From positions 62,001 through 126,000 of the forward strand of contig NZ_JOIR01000014.1 in the NCBI RefSeq assembly GCF_000720115.1: a stretch of DNA of 64,000 nucleotides, written 5' to 3'. This document shows positions 17,323 through 26,337 of the stretch, piece by piece (within the stretch, counting starts at the first letter, position 1; each line of letters opens with the position of its first letter). Origin of the DNA: Streptomyces sp. NRRL F-2580. GTDB lineage: Bacteria > Actinomycetota > Actinomycetes > Streptomycetales > Streptomycetaceae. Below the pieces are notes generated by a model, which saw only the letters and a list, made by a program, of their open reading frames with translations, was not told where the DNA came from and ran no database searches. The position numbers were made by a program, and so were the translations under genes.

Positions 17323-18105
17323 ATGTCCATGGGACGGCCGGCCGGCATTCCGCGCGGCCAGGAGCGGGTGGATGCGCATTTCGCGCGTGAATGGGCAGCT
17401 GTGCAGCAGCAGTTACTGACGTACGCCCGCTGGGCGACCGGCAGCCGGGAAGAGGCCGAGGACCTGGTTCAGGCCGTCGCCATGCGCGCCTGGCGCGGAT
17501 TCGCGCACTTTCGTGGTGACGCCGCGTTCCTGACCTGGACGATGGCCATCGCCCGCCGGGAGGCCGCCCGTGCCGGCGCTCGACGGCAGCGGCTGAGGAC
17601 ACGCGAGGCACCGCTGCCCCTGGATCCTCCCTGGGCGGCGGAGGCGGCGGAGCCGGCGACGCCAGGACCCGCCGTCGGGCGCGCGGAGGGCGGCTGGCTG
17701 GCAGAAGCCGCCCGGGGCGCACACGCACGCGGTGAGGTCAATGCCACCGAACTCGCCGTGCTGCTGGCCCGATTACGTCGGCCGGACTCCACCTGGGCCC
17801 AGCTGGGCGACGAGCTGGGCCTCCCCGCCTCACGGTGCGCGGTGGCTCACTGCAGGGGCGTCGTCAAGTTCCGGGTGGCCCTCTTCCTCCACCATCCCGA
17901 ACTGCTGGGCACGCCTGAGGAGCTGTCAGCTGCGGCGGAGCGGGCGGCACGCCGTACCCGGAGCGAACCGCTGACTCCCGACGAGGCCGACACGTTCCGC
18001 CAGATGGTCCTCGACCGCTCCCCCGGCCACCGGCCCCGGAATTGGGCGGCCCTGCTCCGGGGCGGCTGCGCGAAAGTCGCGGAAGAACTTTCCCGGGACC
18101 GGTAA
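17323..18105 (+). CDS. Sigma-70/ECF-like protein, first gene of the dynamin island
   Basis: A 260-residue protein. Residues about 35-90 (TGSREEAEDLVQAVAMRAWR, then FHFRGDAAFLTWTMAIARRE in slightly altered form) match ECF sigma region 2, including the -10-recognition helix. Residues about 145-190 (STWAQLGDELGLPASRCAVA) resemble region 4 but are diverged. A strong GGAGGGGG precedes ATG 17323. It starts the same-strand run of ten genes to 33100, so it may be a dedicated sigma-like switch for the system. Region 4 divergence leaves open an anti-phage-sensor or adaptor role instead of true promoter recognition. Confidence 0.65.
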   Translation: MSMGRPAGIPRGQERVDAHFAREWAAVQQQLLTYARWATGSREEAEDLVQAVAMRAWRGFAHFRGDAAFLTWTMAIARREAARAGARRQRLRTREAPLPLDPPWAAEAAEPATPGPAVGRAEGGWLAEAARGAHARGEVNATELAVLLARLRRPDSTWAQLGDELGLPASRCAVAHCRGVVKFRVALFLHHPELLGTPEELSAAAERAARRTRSEPLTPDEADTFRQMVLDRSPGHRPRNWAALLRGGCAKVAEELSRDR

Positions 18106-18179
18106 TGGCGTCCCGCCCACCGGGTCCAATGCGATGAAGGCCCGTGCTGCAGCGGGCCCATCAGATGCAGGAGGGGACA

Positions 18180-18899
18180 GTGGATCAGGCACCACCCCCG
18201 GAACCTCACACGGACATCCTGTCCGACATCCACGCCTGGCCGGCCGACGTAGAGGCGGACGTCCCCCACTACTTCGACACGTTGCCCGACGGCTCCGAAA
18301 CCATCGTGTTCGGCGACGTCGGCACCTTCGCCGACCACGCCCACCAGCAGGGCGACAACCCTTACGGCTACCAGGGCACCTGTGGCCTGTGCTCCTGCGA
18401 GGGAGTGCTGCGCCAGTTCGGGCTCGACGTCACCGAGGCGGACGTCGTCCGGCACGCCGTCGAGAACGGTCTCTGCCAGACCGACGGAAGTCTCGCGGCC
18501 CGCGGTGGCACCACGCTGGAGCAACAGGCCCAGTTGCTCGGCGACTTCGGCGTTCCGGCCCACACCGAGCAGGCGACCTCACTAGAGGACTTGGCCTCAC
18601 ACCTGGAGGAGGGGCGTGGCGTGATCATCGCGGTCAACGCCGGTGTGCTGTGGGACGACGGGAACTACTACGAGGCAGGCCGCCCCAACCATGCCGCGTT
18701 GCCGATCGGCGCCGCCCGAGACCCGCTCAGCGGACGGCTCCAGGGCTTCTACCTCAACGACAGCGGCAGCGGAGAGGCCGCCCGCTTCGTGGATGCCGCG
18801 ACGATGGCCGACGCCTGGCTGCACAGCGGCGGCAGCTGTGTGGTCACCGACCGCGTCCGCGTCACCGAGGCCACGCCCAGCGAAAGGATTGCGCAGTGA
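18180..18899 (+). CDS. Papain/C39-like cysteine protease
   Basis: A 239-residue protein from GTG 18180, preceded by GGAGGGG. The predicted nucleophile lies in GTCGLCSCEGVLRQFG (about residues 66-81), the histidine in PNHAALPIGA (about 168-177), and the Asn/Asp in LNDSG (about 191). This Cys-His-Asn order is that of bacteriocin-processing C39 peptidases and other papain-like folds. No signal peptide and no ABC-transporter domain are seen, so it is a stand-alone cytoplasmic enzyme. It overlaps the next gene by GTGA. In the island it is a candidate effector or activator by limited proteolysis. Confidence 0.7.
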   Translation: MDQAPPPEPHTDILSDIHAWPADVEADVPHYFDTLPDGSETIVFGDVGTFADHAHQQGDNPYGYQGTCGLCSCEGVLRQFGLDVTEADVVRHAVENGLCQTDGSLAARGGTTLEQQAQLLGDFGVPAHTEQATSLEDLASHLEEGRGVIIAVNAGVLWDDGNYYEAGRPNHAALPIGAARDPLSGRLQGFYLNDSGSGEAARFVDAATMADAWLHSGGSCVVTDRVRVTEATPSERIAQ

Positions 18900-19429
18900 A
18901 CACCCCGCACGTCCCGCAGACCCCCGGTCGCCCGTACGAGCAGATCCGCAAGGAGTTCGCCGAGCATCCGCTGCGGCGCTCCGAGGTGCCGGTGGAGCAC
19001 TTCGTTTCGCCTCCCCTGCCCACCCTGCGCTGGGGCGTACCCGGCTTCGCCGTCTTCGCCTCGCCCGCACTGCGTCGCCCCCGGCAGCCTCTCCAGGTCG
19101 ACACACCCGACCGGTGGTGGGCGCTTGCCGCTGGCGGCGGGGCCGTGTTGGTGTACGCGACGACGCGGGCCCTCCCGCTGGCCTCGGGGGCGTCGGGCGG
19201 GCCCGTGACCGTGGCCCCGACAGGCCGGCCGATCTCCGCACTGCGCGAGGACCAGCGGCTGCTGGAGAATCTCCTCGACCGTTGCCTGCCCGACTTCTTC
19301 GCAGCAAACAGTGGCGATCCCGGGGACCGCGCGGAGCTGGCGTCGATGCTGCCGCTGCTCCTGGCCCCCGAACTCACCCCATGGGCGCGGGACCTGACGC
19401 CCGATTTCTTCTCCTGGCTGGAGCGGTGA
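18896..19429 (+). CDS. Hypothetical protein between protease and dynamin-like genes
   Basis: A 177-residue protein from GTG 18896 (GTGA overlap with the protease gene; its own stop overlaps the next ATG). The N-terminal half is Pro/Arg-rich (EHPLRRSEVPVEHFVSPPLP). A weakly hydrophobic segment follows (WWALAAGGGAVLVYATTRAL, about residues 77-96) and could touch the membrane. No recognised domain. The tight translational coupling on both sides argues that it is a stoichiometric partner of the neighbours. Confidence 0.65.
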   Translation: MNTPHVPQTPGRPYEQIRKEFAEHPLRRSEVPVEHFVSPPLPTLRWGVPGFAVFASPALRRPRQPLQVDTPDRWWALAAGGGAVLVYATTRALPLASGASGGPVTVAPTGRPISALREDQRLLENLLDRCLPDFFAANSGDPGDRAELASMLPLLLAPELTPWARDLTPDFFSWLER

Positions 19430-21060
19430 TGTCCGACGACCGGACCGCAGGCACGAATCCCCCGCACGACAACGACCGGAAGGAGACCGCGGCAACGGAG
19501 CTGACAGCGTTGGTGGGCGACATCGAGCAGGCCGCGAACCGGCACAGCTGGCCCACGGTGGCGTGCGCCGCCGACAAGGTGCGGGCCGACCGCCCGGGCC
19601 TGCTGCTGGCCGTCTCCTCCGAGGCACTGGTCTCCGGGCTGGCCGAAGCGCTCCCGGCCGGACGGTCCGGTGCCGCGGCCCTGCCCACGGTGGCGCTGGC
19701 CGACCTGTACACAGATCCTCTGCGGTCCCTGCACGCGGACCGCGTGCTCCTGGCCATGGGGTGTGCCGAGCTGCTCGGCCCGGACGAGCTGGCCGCCGCC
19801 GCGGACCTGGCAACACGTCCCGCCGGCACCATCGCCGTCGTCCTAACCGGTGCCGAGGAACTGGCAGACTCTACCGACGTCGCGCTGGTGGAGGGCCGCT
19901 TCCTGCGGATGCTGGACGACGGGAGCGGAGCTCCTCCGGTCTCGGGGCTGCTCCTGTGGTCGGGGCCGCAAGCCACGCCCACCGCCGACGGAGGACTCGG
20001 CGAACGGCTGGCCGCCGACGCCTCCCGCCTCGCCTCCTTCGCCTCTCCTTCTCCCCCCTCCCCCGAGGACACAGCGTCCGGGACCACGCTGCTCGAAAGG
20101 GAGATCGCCCGCCTGCTCGACCTCGCTTCGGAGGTCGTGGCCGGTCGGCGGGACACGTCCCCCGACGACGGGGCCGGCAAGGCTGCGGCCGCCGCGGCCG
20201 CCCGTTCCCGCGCCTTGCTGGACGACGCGTACCGCGATCTGCAGCGCGTCCTCGACCACGAGGTCGAGGCCGGCTGCCAGGAGGTCGAGGCGGGGTTGCG
20301 CACCATGGAGCAGGATCTGCTCCGCGGGCTCGACCGCCACCTGACGCAGCACCGGGACCGCGTCCCCGACCGTGCCGGCGTCGACGCTCTGGTCTCCGAA
20401 TACCTCGACCGGGGGATCGCCGCGTACGCCGCGACGGCCCGGGCTGCCGTCCGGGCCCGCGCCGCCAAGGCCGACCTGGCCCGCGTCGAGATGGAGCAGC
20501 GGATCGACGCCGCGTACGTCGCCCACGCGATGAGCCCCCCGGACAGGTCGGCCGGCGCCGCGCGGACGCCACTCGACGAGTCCGCGTGGGAGCCGCGGTC
20601 CGGCGCGTCGGCCCCTGGCCGGCCGTCCTCGGGCTCGGGAATGCCCGCCGGTGAGGTACTGGCCGGCAGCGTGCTGGGAGCGGCTACCGGGCTCTCCCTC
20701 GGCGCCATCGGCATCCTCCTGACGACGAGTGCCGGAGCCGCAGTGGGGGTGGCGGTACACCGCTACAGGACGGAACAGCGACTCGGCCACGCCGCACGCC
20801 ATGGCAGCCGCGTGGTCCGCGACCGCGTGGACGAGCTGGCCGCTGCTGCGACGGGGGCGATGCGGGAGCTGGGCGGGGCCATGCGGACCGCGGCCGAGGC
20901 CGAGTACGCACGGACCGTCGCCGAGCTGGAAGCAAAGGCGCCGACGGTGGAAGCCGGGCCGCCGGCACCCCGCCGCGCCGAAGCCGGAAGCGCCACGACC
21001 GCCGCTGCCGAGCTGGCGGACCTGAAGGACAGGTTCGCCGCCCTGACGACACGGCGCTGA
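19429..21060 (+). CDS. Membrane protein resembling a P-loop-less dynamin
   Basis: A 543-residue protein starting at the ATG of a TGATG overlap. Residues about 50-160 follow the strand-helix order of a dynamin GTPase domain (RPGLLLAVSSEALVSGLAEA in place of the P-loop, then DRVLLAMGCAELLGPDELAA and TIAVVLTGAEEL), but the GxxxxGKS and DxPG motifs are absent. Long charged helices follow (about 215-370). Then a glycine/alanine-rich hydrophobic hairpin (about 407-440; SVLGAATGLSLGAIGILLTT) and a C-terminal coiled coil resemble the membrane paddle and stalk of bacterial dynamins. I infer a degenerate third dynamin partner. It could also be an unrelated helical membrane protein. Confidence 0.6.
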   Translation: MSDDRTAGTNPPHDNDRKETAATELTALVGDIEQAANRHSWPTVACAADKVRADRPGLLLAVSSEALVSGLAEALPAGRSGAAALPTVALADLYTDPLRSLHADRVLLAMGCAELLGPDELAAAADLATRPAGTIAVVLTGAEELADSTDVALVEGRFLRMLDDGSGAPPVSGLLLWSGPQATPTADGGLGERLAADASRLASFASPSPPSPEDTASGTTLLEREIARLLDLASEVVAGRRDTSPDDGAGKAAAAAAARSRALLDDAYRDLQRVLDHEVEAGCQEVEAGLRTMEQDLLRGLDRHLTQHRDRVPDRAGVDALVSEYLDRGIAAYAATARAAVRARAAKADLARVEMEQRIDAAYVAHAMSPPDRSAGAARTPLDESAWEPRSGASAPGRPSSGSGMPAGEVLAGSVLGAATGLSLGAIGILLTTSAGAAVGVAVHRYRTEQRLGHAARHGSRVVRDRVDELAAAATGAMRELGGAMRTAAEAEYARTVAELEAKAPTVEAGPPAPRRAEAGSATTAAAELADLKDRFAALTTRR

Positions 21061-21185
21061 TCCCCGCGCGGGCCGCCGGGAGGAGCCGGGACCCGCCGCG
21101 CAGAGGCATCGCCGGCAGACAAGCAGGTATCACCGGGCCGACCGTTCACGGGTCACCGCCCGGGACACAGGGAGGGAAGAAAGCC

Positions 21186-23276
21186 GTGTCCGAAACGTTC
21201 AGCTCGACCGGAAGCAGTGCCGCGCAGACCAGCGGCACGCAGACCAATGGCGCTCAGGCCAACGGCGCTCAGACCGGCAGCAAACTCGCCGACATGATGC
21301 GCCGCGGCGCGGAACAGGCGCGCGACGAGGCCGACCAGGCCATCGAGGGGCTGGCGAGGGTCGCCCGCGAACTGGAGATGCGGGAGACCGCGGGGCGCCT
21401 GTCCACCATCGCCTCCCAGCTCCGCTCCGACACCTTCAACCTGATGGTGATGGGCCGCTTCAAGACCGGGAAGTCGACGCTGCTCAACGCCCTGCTCGGC
21501 GGCACCACCGGACCCGTCGACCTGGGGGGCCAGAGTGGCCCGATGGTGGTCGACGACCTGCCGGCCACCGCCACGCTGACCGGTGTGTGCTATGCCGAGC
21601 AGCCCTACGTCACCCGGTGGGGGTTCGACGGATCCTCGGAGAAGTGGACGCTGGAACGATATCTGAGGGAGTCCACCCTGGACATCGACGAAGAGGAGAC
21701 CTCGCGGCGCTTCCGTACCATCCGGGAGTTCGAAATGGGCTTCCCTTCCCGGCTCTGCCAGGCGGGTGTCGTCGTGTACGACTCACCCGGCCTGGACGAG
21801 CACCCCACCCGCACGAAGGTGACCCAGGAGGCCACGGCGCGGTGCGACGCCGCCGTCCTCGTCTACCGCAGCGACATCCTGATGGGCCACGGCGAGCTGA
21901 TGAACGCGGGCGCTCTCGTCAAGGAAGGCACCCGTGTCTTCACGGTGGTCAACCTGTTCAACGGCCGGGCCGTGGACGAGCGGTTGCGTGGCTACGTGTG
22001 GAACAAATACATCCGCGACTACCAGGAAGGCCCTGCGTACACCGGCCAGGACCTGACGTCCCGTGACATCTATTTCGTGGACGCGGCCCAGGCCCGCTCC
22101 GGGGTCTACGAGGGGAAGCCGGAACTCGTCGAGCAGTCCGGCCTGGCCGCCCTGGAGCGGCGTCTCGGCGACTTCCTGCTGCGGGACCGCCACCACGTAC
22201 ACCTGACCAAGTACACGACGGTGGCAGCCGCTTCCGCGGAATCGGTGGAGCAGCACATCGCGCAGCGGATGCGTGCCGCGCGTACCGACCAGGTGCGGCT
22301 GCGCGAGACGTACACCGAGCTTCTGCCGACGATGGCGTCGATCAGGAACCGGCCGGCCCTGCTGCCCGCGCTCTTCAACCGCTACCGCACCGAGGCGGAA
22401 GCCGTGCTGGCCGTCAGCTTCGCCTCCCGGATCGCGTCGATGCGGGACGGACTGCCGGCCCACATCGATGCCGTCGAGGTGAAGATGAACCTCGCGCTGG
22501 GCGTGTTCCAGCAGAAGAAGGCCGCCGCCGTCATCGGTGAGGCCGTGCAGCAGTACGTGACCGACCAGCTCGCCGACTGGGCCGACGTCGAGGCGCAGCG
22601 CGTGCTGGAGCCCATCCTGGGCAACCTCGCGCATGACATCGAGGGTGAGATCGCCGCGATCGGTGACGGCTTCGGTGAACTGCATCTGCGGCTGACGGGT
22701 TGGGAGACGGAGCCGGAGCGGAAACCGCTGGTGGGAACGGCCGAGCGGGTTCTGTCGATGGTCGCGGGGTTCGCCCTGGGCGGGCTGGGCGGCGCGGTCG
22801 GCGGGGGTACGTCCGGATTCCGCGGCGCGCTCGGCGGGGCGGGCGGCGTCCTGGGGGCGGGCATGGTGCTCGGGCTGCTCGGGGTGAGCCCGGCCGCCCC
22901 GCTGGTGGTGCCGGTGCTGCTGGCCGCCTCGTTGCTCGGCGGCGCCGTCGGCGGAGGGATCAACTTGGAGAAGCGGCTCAAGAGGCGGCTCGCGACGGAC
23001 TCGGACGGCCTGTTGCGGGATCTGCCCGGCCAGCTCGCGCCGCACCTGGGCGCTCGGGTGCGGGCCTCCTTCGAGGAACTGGAGGGGGTGGTCACCGCCG
23101 AGATCAACGGCGTGATCGGCGAGGAGGAGCAGCACATCCGGGCGATGGTCGAGGAGAACCAGCGGGATCAGCACGAACGCGACCTGCTGGTCGCACGTCT
23201 CGACGCGGTCCGGTCCACGGTCTCCGGGCACCTGCTGAAGCTCCAGAAGGCGATCAGCACGGCTCAGCAGATCTGA
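21186..23276 (+). CDS. Dynamin-family GTPase with membrane hairpin
   Basis: A 696-residue protein from GTG 21186. After a Gln/Thr/Gly-rich leader, G1 is GRFKTGKST (about 90-98), G3 is DSPGLDE (about 199) and the G4 position is VNLFN (about 255), as in bacterial dynamin-like proteins. A helical stalk follows. Residues about 521-595 are a long Gly/Ala-rich hydrophobic hairpin (GFALGGLGGAVGGG, MVLGLLGVSPAAPLVVPVLL), then a terminal coiled coil. It should bind and remodel the inner membrane in a GTP-dependent way. It is followed after 170 bases by a second GTPase, the paired arrangement usual for bacterial dynamins. Confidence 0.85.
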   Translation: MSETFSSTGSSAAQTSGTQTNGAQANGAQTGSKLADMMRRGAEQARDEADQAIEGLARVARELEMRETAGRLSTIASQLRSDTFNLMVMGRFKTGKSTLLNALLGGTTGPVDLGGQSGPMVVDDLPATATLTGVCYAEQPYVTRWGFDGSSEKWTLERYLRESTLDIDEEETSRRFRTIREFEMGFPSRLCQAGVVVYDSPGLDEHPTRTKVTQEATARCDAAVLVYRSDILMGHGELMNAGALVKEGTRVFTVVNLFNGRAVDERLRGYVWNKYIRDYQEGPAYTGQDLTSRDIYFVDAAQARSGVYEGKPELVEQSGLAALERRLGDFLLRDRHHVHLTKYTTVAAASAESVEQHIAQRMRAARTDQVRLRETYTELLPTMASIRNRPALLPALFNRYRTEAEAVLAVSFASRIASMRDGLPAHIDAVEVKMNLALGVFQQKKAAAVIGEAVQQYVTDQLADWADVEAQRVLEPILGNLAHDIEGEIAAIGDGFGELHLRLTGWETEPERKPLVGTAERVLSMVAGFALGGLGGAVGGGTSGFRGALGGAGGVLGAGMVLGLLGVSPAAPLVVPVLLAASLLGGAVGGGINLEKRLKRRLATDSDGLLRDLPGQLAPHLGARVRASFEELEGVVTAEINGVIGEEEQHIRAMVEENQRDQHERDLLVARLDAVRSTVSGHLLKLQKAISTAQQI

Positions 23277-23446
23277 CCTGGCCTGCCCTGCCGGGAGGCG
23301 CCCGCCGGCGCACCCATGCCGCACGGTGCGGCAGAACTGTCGCACGGACGCCTCCCGGTCGCCCCGTCCACCGCACCCCCTCCCCTGTACCCCTCCCCGC
23401 ACCCGTCCCCGCACCCGTCCAGCACGGACGACGAAAGCGACAAGCC

Positions 23447-25141
23447 GTGAACCTTCCGTCCCCGCTCGATGCCGCTCTCGCCCGCCATCACGGTCAGCCC
23501 TACCGGGACTCGGTGGCCGATGTCCTCGCCCGGGCCGCCGCGGTGATGAACCGTCCGGCCGTCACCCTGGTCTTCGGTGGTCATTTCAGTGCGGGCAAGT
23601 CCAGCCTGCTCAACACGCTGCTGGGCCGCGCCCTGCTTCCGGTGAGCGACTACCCCGAGACGGGCATCGCCTGCATCATCAGTCCCGGCCCCGAAGACCG
23701 GGTCACGGTCTGCGACGGAGACGGGCGGCGCGAGGTGCCCGCCACCACCGAGGCCATCACGGAGGCCGTCACGCTCGTCGCCCCGGACGGGTCCTACCGC
23801 TTCGAGGTGGTGGGCGCCGCACGGACCGTCACCGTCGAACTCGCCCATTCCCCCCTGCCGGACGGCGGACGCTGGGTCGATTCCCCCGGCATCAACGACA
23901 CACCGGCCATGACCCGTCGCGCGGCGGACATCGCCGCCCAGGGCGACTTCCTGCTGTGGGTCTTCAACTCGCGCCAGCCGATGGCCACCGTCGAGGAGGA
24001 CTTCCTGCGCGAATACCGCGAACGTCACGGCGCCGAGTCACTGGCGCTGCTGGTCAACGTCTTCCTCGACGAAGACACGCCCGAGGAGTGGCAGCGCTAC
24101 CTCGACACCCGCGCCCCAGCCCACCTCAAGCGCCTGGAGTACGCGCTGGACGGTGCGCTGCCGCCGGAAGTGGTGTTCGTCAGCGCCCGCGCCGCCGCCG
24201 CGCACCCGGACCATTTCGGGGGCCCCCAGGCCGGTGCCCTGGTGAGCCGGCTCACCGACCGGGCCACGGCGTCGGCCCTCGCCGCCCGCCGTGCCCGCGC
24301 GTCCCGGATCCTCGAGGCGGCCGCACAGGAAGCCGCCGAACGACTGGGCGCGGAACGTGCGCTGTTCCGGCAGCTGATGGTCGAGGCGGAGGTGGCCCGT
24401 ACAGCCATCGACACCTCCCGGCGGCGGTTCCTCGACACCGTCGGCGGTGAAGTGGACCGGATGCTGGAGAGGGTGGCGGTGCACGCGCGGACCGCGGGAG
24501 ACGAGATCGCCGCGGAGCTGGACCAGGGCCCGGTGCTGCGGGACGGCAGCTACGGAGACCGGCTCACCGAACGGCTGCGCACGGCGGCCCGACAGGAAGC
24601 CTCCGGCCTCGCGGAGGCCGTGGCCAGGACGGCCGAACTCAACCACCACAAGCCGCCGGGCACGCAGGGAACACGGCGGCTGCTGGACATCCTGGAGCCC
24701 GAGCGGGTGTTGGTCGAGGTCACGGGCCGACTGGCGGGAAAGCTCCCGGAGGCCCCCACCGACGGGCTCGGCTCCGCGGTCAGCAGCCGGGTGGGGACGA
24801 TGATTCCGAAGCTGTCCTGGAAGGCCCTGCGGCACATCGACACGGCAGTCACCGTAGCCGCGGCCTCGGTGCAGGCCGCAAAACTTGCCACGGAGGCGGC
24901 CATGCCCGACCGGGCCAAGGTCAAGGCGGACGTCCGCGCGGCAGCGGTTCGGGCCGCCGAGCAGCTGTGTCAGCGGCGCCAGGCCGCGCTCGACGAGATC
25001 AGTGCGGGCTGCTGCCCGGTGGCAGCCGCGCCGGCCGATCCCGACCCCGCCCCGGTGGACTGCCTGGAGGCGGCACACCGGCTGCTGAGCCGAGAAGTGG
25101 AGCAGCTCGTTGCTGCGACCGGGGAAGCCACGGTGCGATGA
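23447..25141 (+). CDS. Second dynamin-family GTPase
   Basis: A 564-residue protein from GTG 23447. G1 is GGHFSAGKSSLLNTLLG (about 44-60), G3 is DSPGIND (about 144-150), and the G4-like strand is LALLVNVFLDED (about 198-209). A helical stalk follows. Unlike its upstream neighbour it lacks a long hydrophobic hairpin; only a mildly hydrophobic stretch near residues 465-490 could contact the membrane. A soluble partner that co-assembles with the membrane-embedded GTPase is therefore likely. The stop overlaps the next start (ATGA). Close in layout to DynA/DynB-type pairs but flanked by quite different genes. Confidence 0.85.
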   Translation: MNLPSPLDAALARHHGQPYRDSVADVLARAAAVMNRPAVTLVFGGHFSAGKSSLLNTLLGRALLPVSDYPETGIACIISPGPEDRVTVCDGDGRREVPATTEAITEAVTLVAPDGSYRFEVVGAARTVTVELAHSPLPDGGRWVDSPGINDTPAMTRRAADIAAQGDFLLWVFNSRQPMATVEEDFLREYRERHGAESLALLVNVFLDEDTPEEWQRYLDTRAPAHLKRLEYALDGALPPEVVFVSARAAAAHPDHFGGPQAGALVSRLTDRATASALAARRARASRILEAAAQEAAERLGAERALFRQLMVEAEVARTAIDTSRRRFLDTVGGEVDRMLERVAVHARTAGDEIAAELDQGPVLRDGSYGDRLTERLRTAARQEASGLAEAVARTAELNHHKPPGTQGTRRLLDILEPERVLVEVTGRLAGKLPEAPTDGLGSAVSSRVGTMIPKLSWKALRHIDTAVTVAAASVQAAKLATEAAMPDRAKVKADVRAAAVRAAEQLCQRRQAALDEISAGCCPVAAAPADPDPAPVDCLEAAHRLLSREVEQLVAATGEATVR

Positions 25142-26337
25142 GCGGATTCCTCGGCGTCGACGTGCAGCACAGCAGCACGGTACCGGCGCTGCTGGAAGGC
25201 GGTCGGCCCCTGCCTGTCGGCGATGGGCTGCGGGTGTGGATCCCCCATGCCTACGGCGAGGGTCTGGGGTGGGGAAGTGCGGCGGCCCAGCGTTCCCTGG
25301 CCTCGGGGCGTGCCACCGCGGACCGCCTGCTGGAGTGGCGGCGCGATCCGTGGGACGCCGAGTTCCTGACCGGACTGCGCGACCGGGTCGCGCGCTACCT
25401 GGGGCTCCCGGAGCGTGCGGGCCCGGCGCCCGGCTACCGGGTGGTGCTGTGTGCCGGACCCGGCACACCTGCCGACGCCGAAGAGTACGTGGAGGAGGCG
25501 GGACTGGGCGGCGCCCTGCGGGTCGGACCGGCCGAAGCGCTGCTGTGCCGACGTCTGGCCTCGCCCGGGCAGCCGCTGCCCACCGGTGCGCTGCTGGCCG
25601 TCGCGGTGGGCGAGCGATGGAGCGTACTCGCCCCCTTCCGTGCGATCCGGTCGGACGGCGGACCCCTCGTCCTCACGCGTACCGGACCGGACACCGTACT
25701 TGCGTACGGCGGGGGCGAATGGACGGAACTCCTCGTGGGTCAGGTGCTGGCGCGGTGCCGCGAGGACGCCCCGGCCGCCGATCTGCTGGCTCTGGCCGAC
25801 GGCGTCCAGGAGTGCGCGGCCCGTCTCGCGCAGGCCGACGCCGTCGAGTGGCAGGGCGCCTACGCCGAAAGGCTGTTCGCCCCGCTGGTGGTGCGCGGGG
25901 CCGAACTGGCGGCGGACCCGGCCGTGGCCGACGGCCTGCACCTGCTCCGGCAGTCCGCCCGTGCGGCCGTGCCCCACCCTTCCTCGGTGGTGCTCGGCGG
26001 GCCGGGCGCCGTCTGGCCGGCGATGCGCTCCGCGCTCACCGATCCGGCGGCAGGGGCGTCGGTGTGGTGCGGCCCCGAGCCGGCGACCGATCTCGCGGCC
26101 GGCGCGGCCTGGTGGCCGCTGCTGCGTTCCTGTTTCGCGCCCGTGCCGTCTGCGGGGTACGCCGTTCACGCCGTCGGCGCCGTCCCCGCGATCCCCGCAC
26201 AACCGGACCGCGGCCCCAACGCGGCCTCGTCCACCCCGTCCACCGACCGTTCAGGATCCGGGCCGTCGGGGCCGTTCTCCCCCGATTCCCGCTGCCCCGA
26301 CCCTCTGGAGGTGCTCCCACCGTGGATGCGTCCATGA
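25138..26337 (+). CDS. Degenerate Hsp70/actin-fold ATPase-like protein
   Basis: A 399-residue protein. Its start, FLGVDVQHSSTVPALLEGG, imitates the phosphate-1 loop of Hsp70 proteins (IGIDLGTT...). LLAVAVGERWSVLAPF (about 163-178) sits where the phosphate-2 strand should be, and SSVVLGGPGAVWPAMRSAL (about 281-299) matches the adenosine motif. Key Gly/Thr residues of phosphate-1 are missing, so ATP hydrolysis is doubtful. The Ser/Pro-rich C-terminal 50 residues look disordered. It overlaps both neighbours by ATGA, so it is an integral, co-translated component, perhaps an adaptor between GTPases and the HerA-type ATPase. Confidence 0.55.
   Translation: MSGFLGVDVQHSSTVPALLEGGRPLPVGDGLRVWIPHAYGEGLGWGSAAAQRSLASGRATADRLLEWRRDPWDAEFLTGLRDRVARYLGLPERAGPAPGYRVVLCAGPGTPADAEEYVEEAGLGGALRVGPAEALLCRRLASPGQPLPTGALLAVAVGERWSVLAPFRAIRSDGGPLVLTRTGPDTVLAYGGGEWTELLVGQVLARCREDAPAADLLALADGVQECAARLAQADAVEWQGAYAERLFAPLVVRGAELAADPAVADGLHLLRQSARAAVPHPSSVVLGGPGAVWPAMRSALTDPAAGASVWCGPEPATDLAAGAAWWPLLRSCFAPVPSAGYAVHAVGAVPAIPAQPDRGPNAASSTPSTDRSGSGPSGPFSPDSRCPDPLEVLPPWMRP

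Noticed and set aside
23277..23446. Short gene between the two dynamin genes
   Set aside because: Only Pro/Pro-Val repeats from CACCCGTCCCC sequence; no start with ribosome site.
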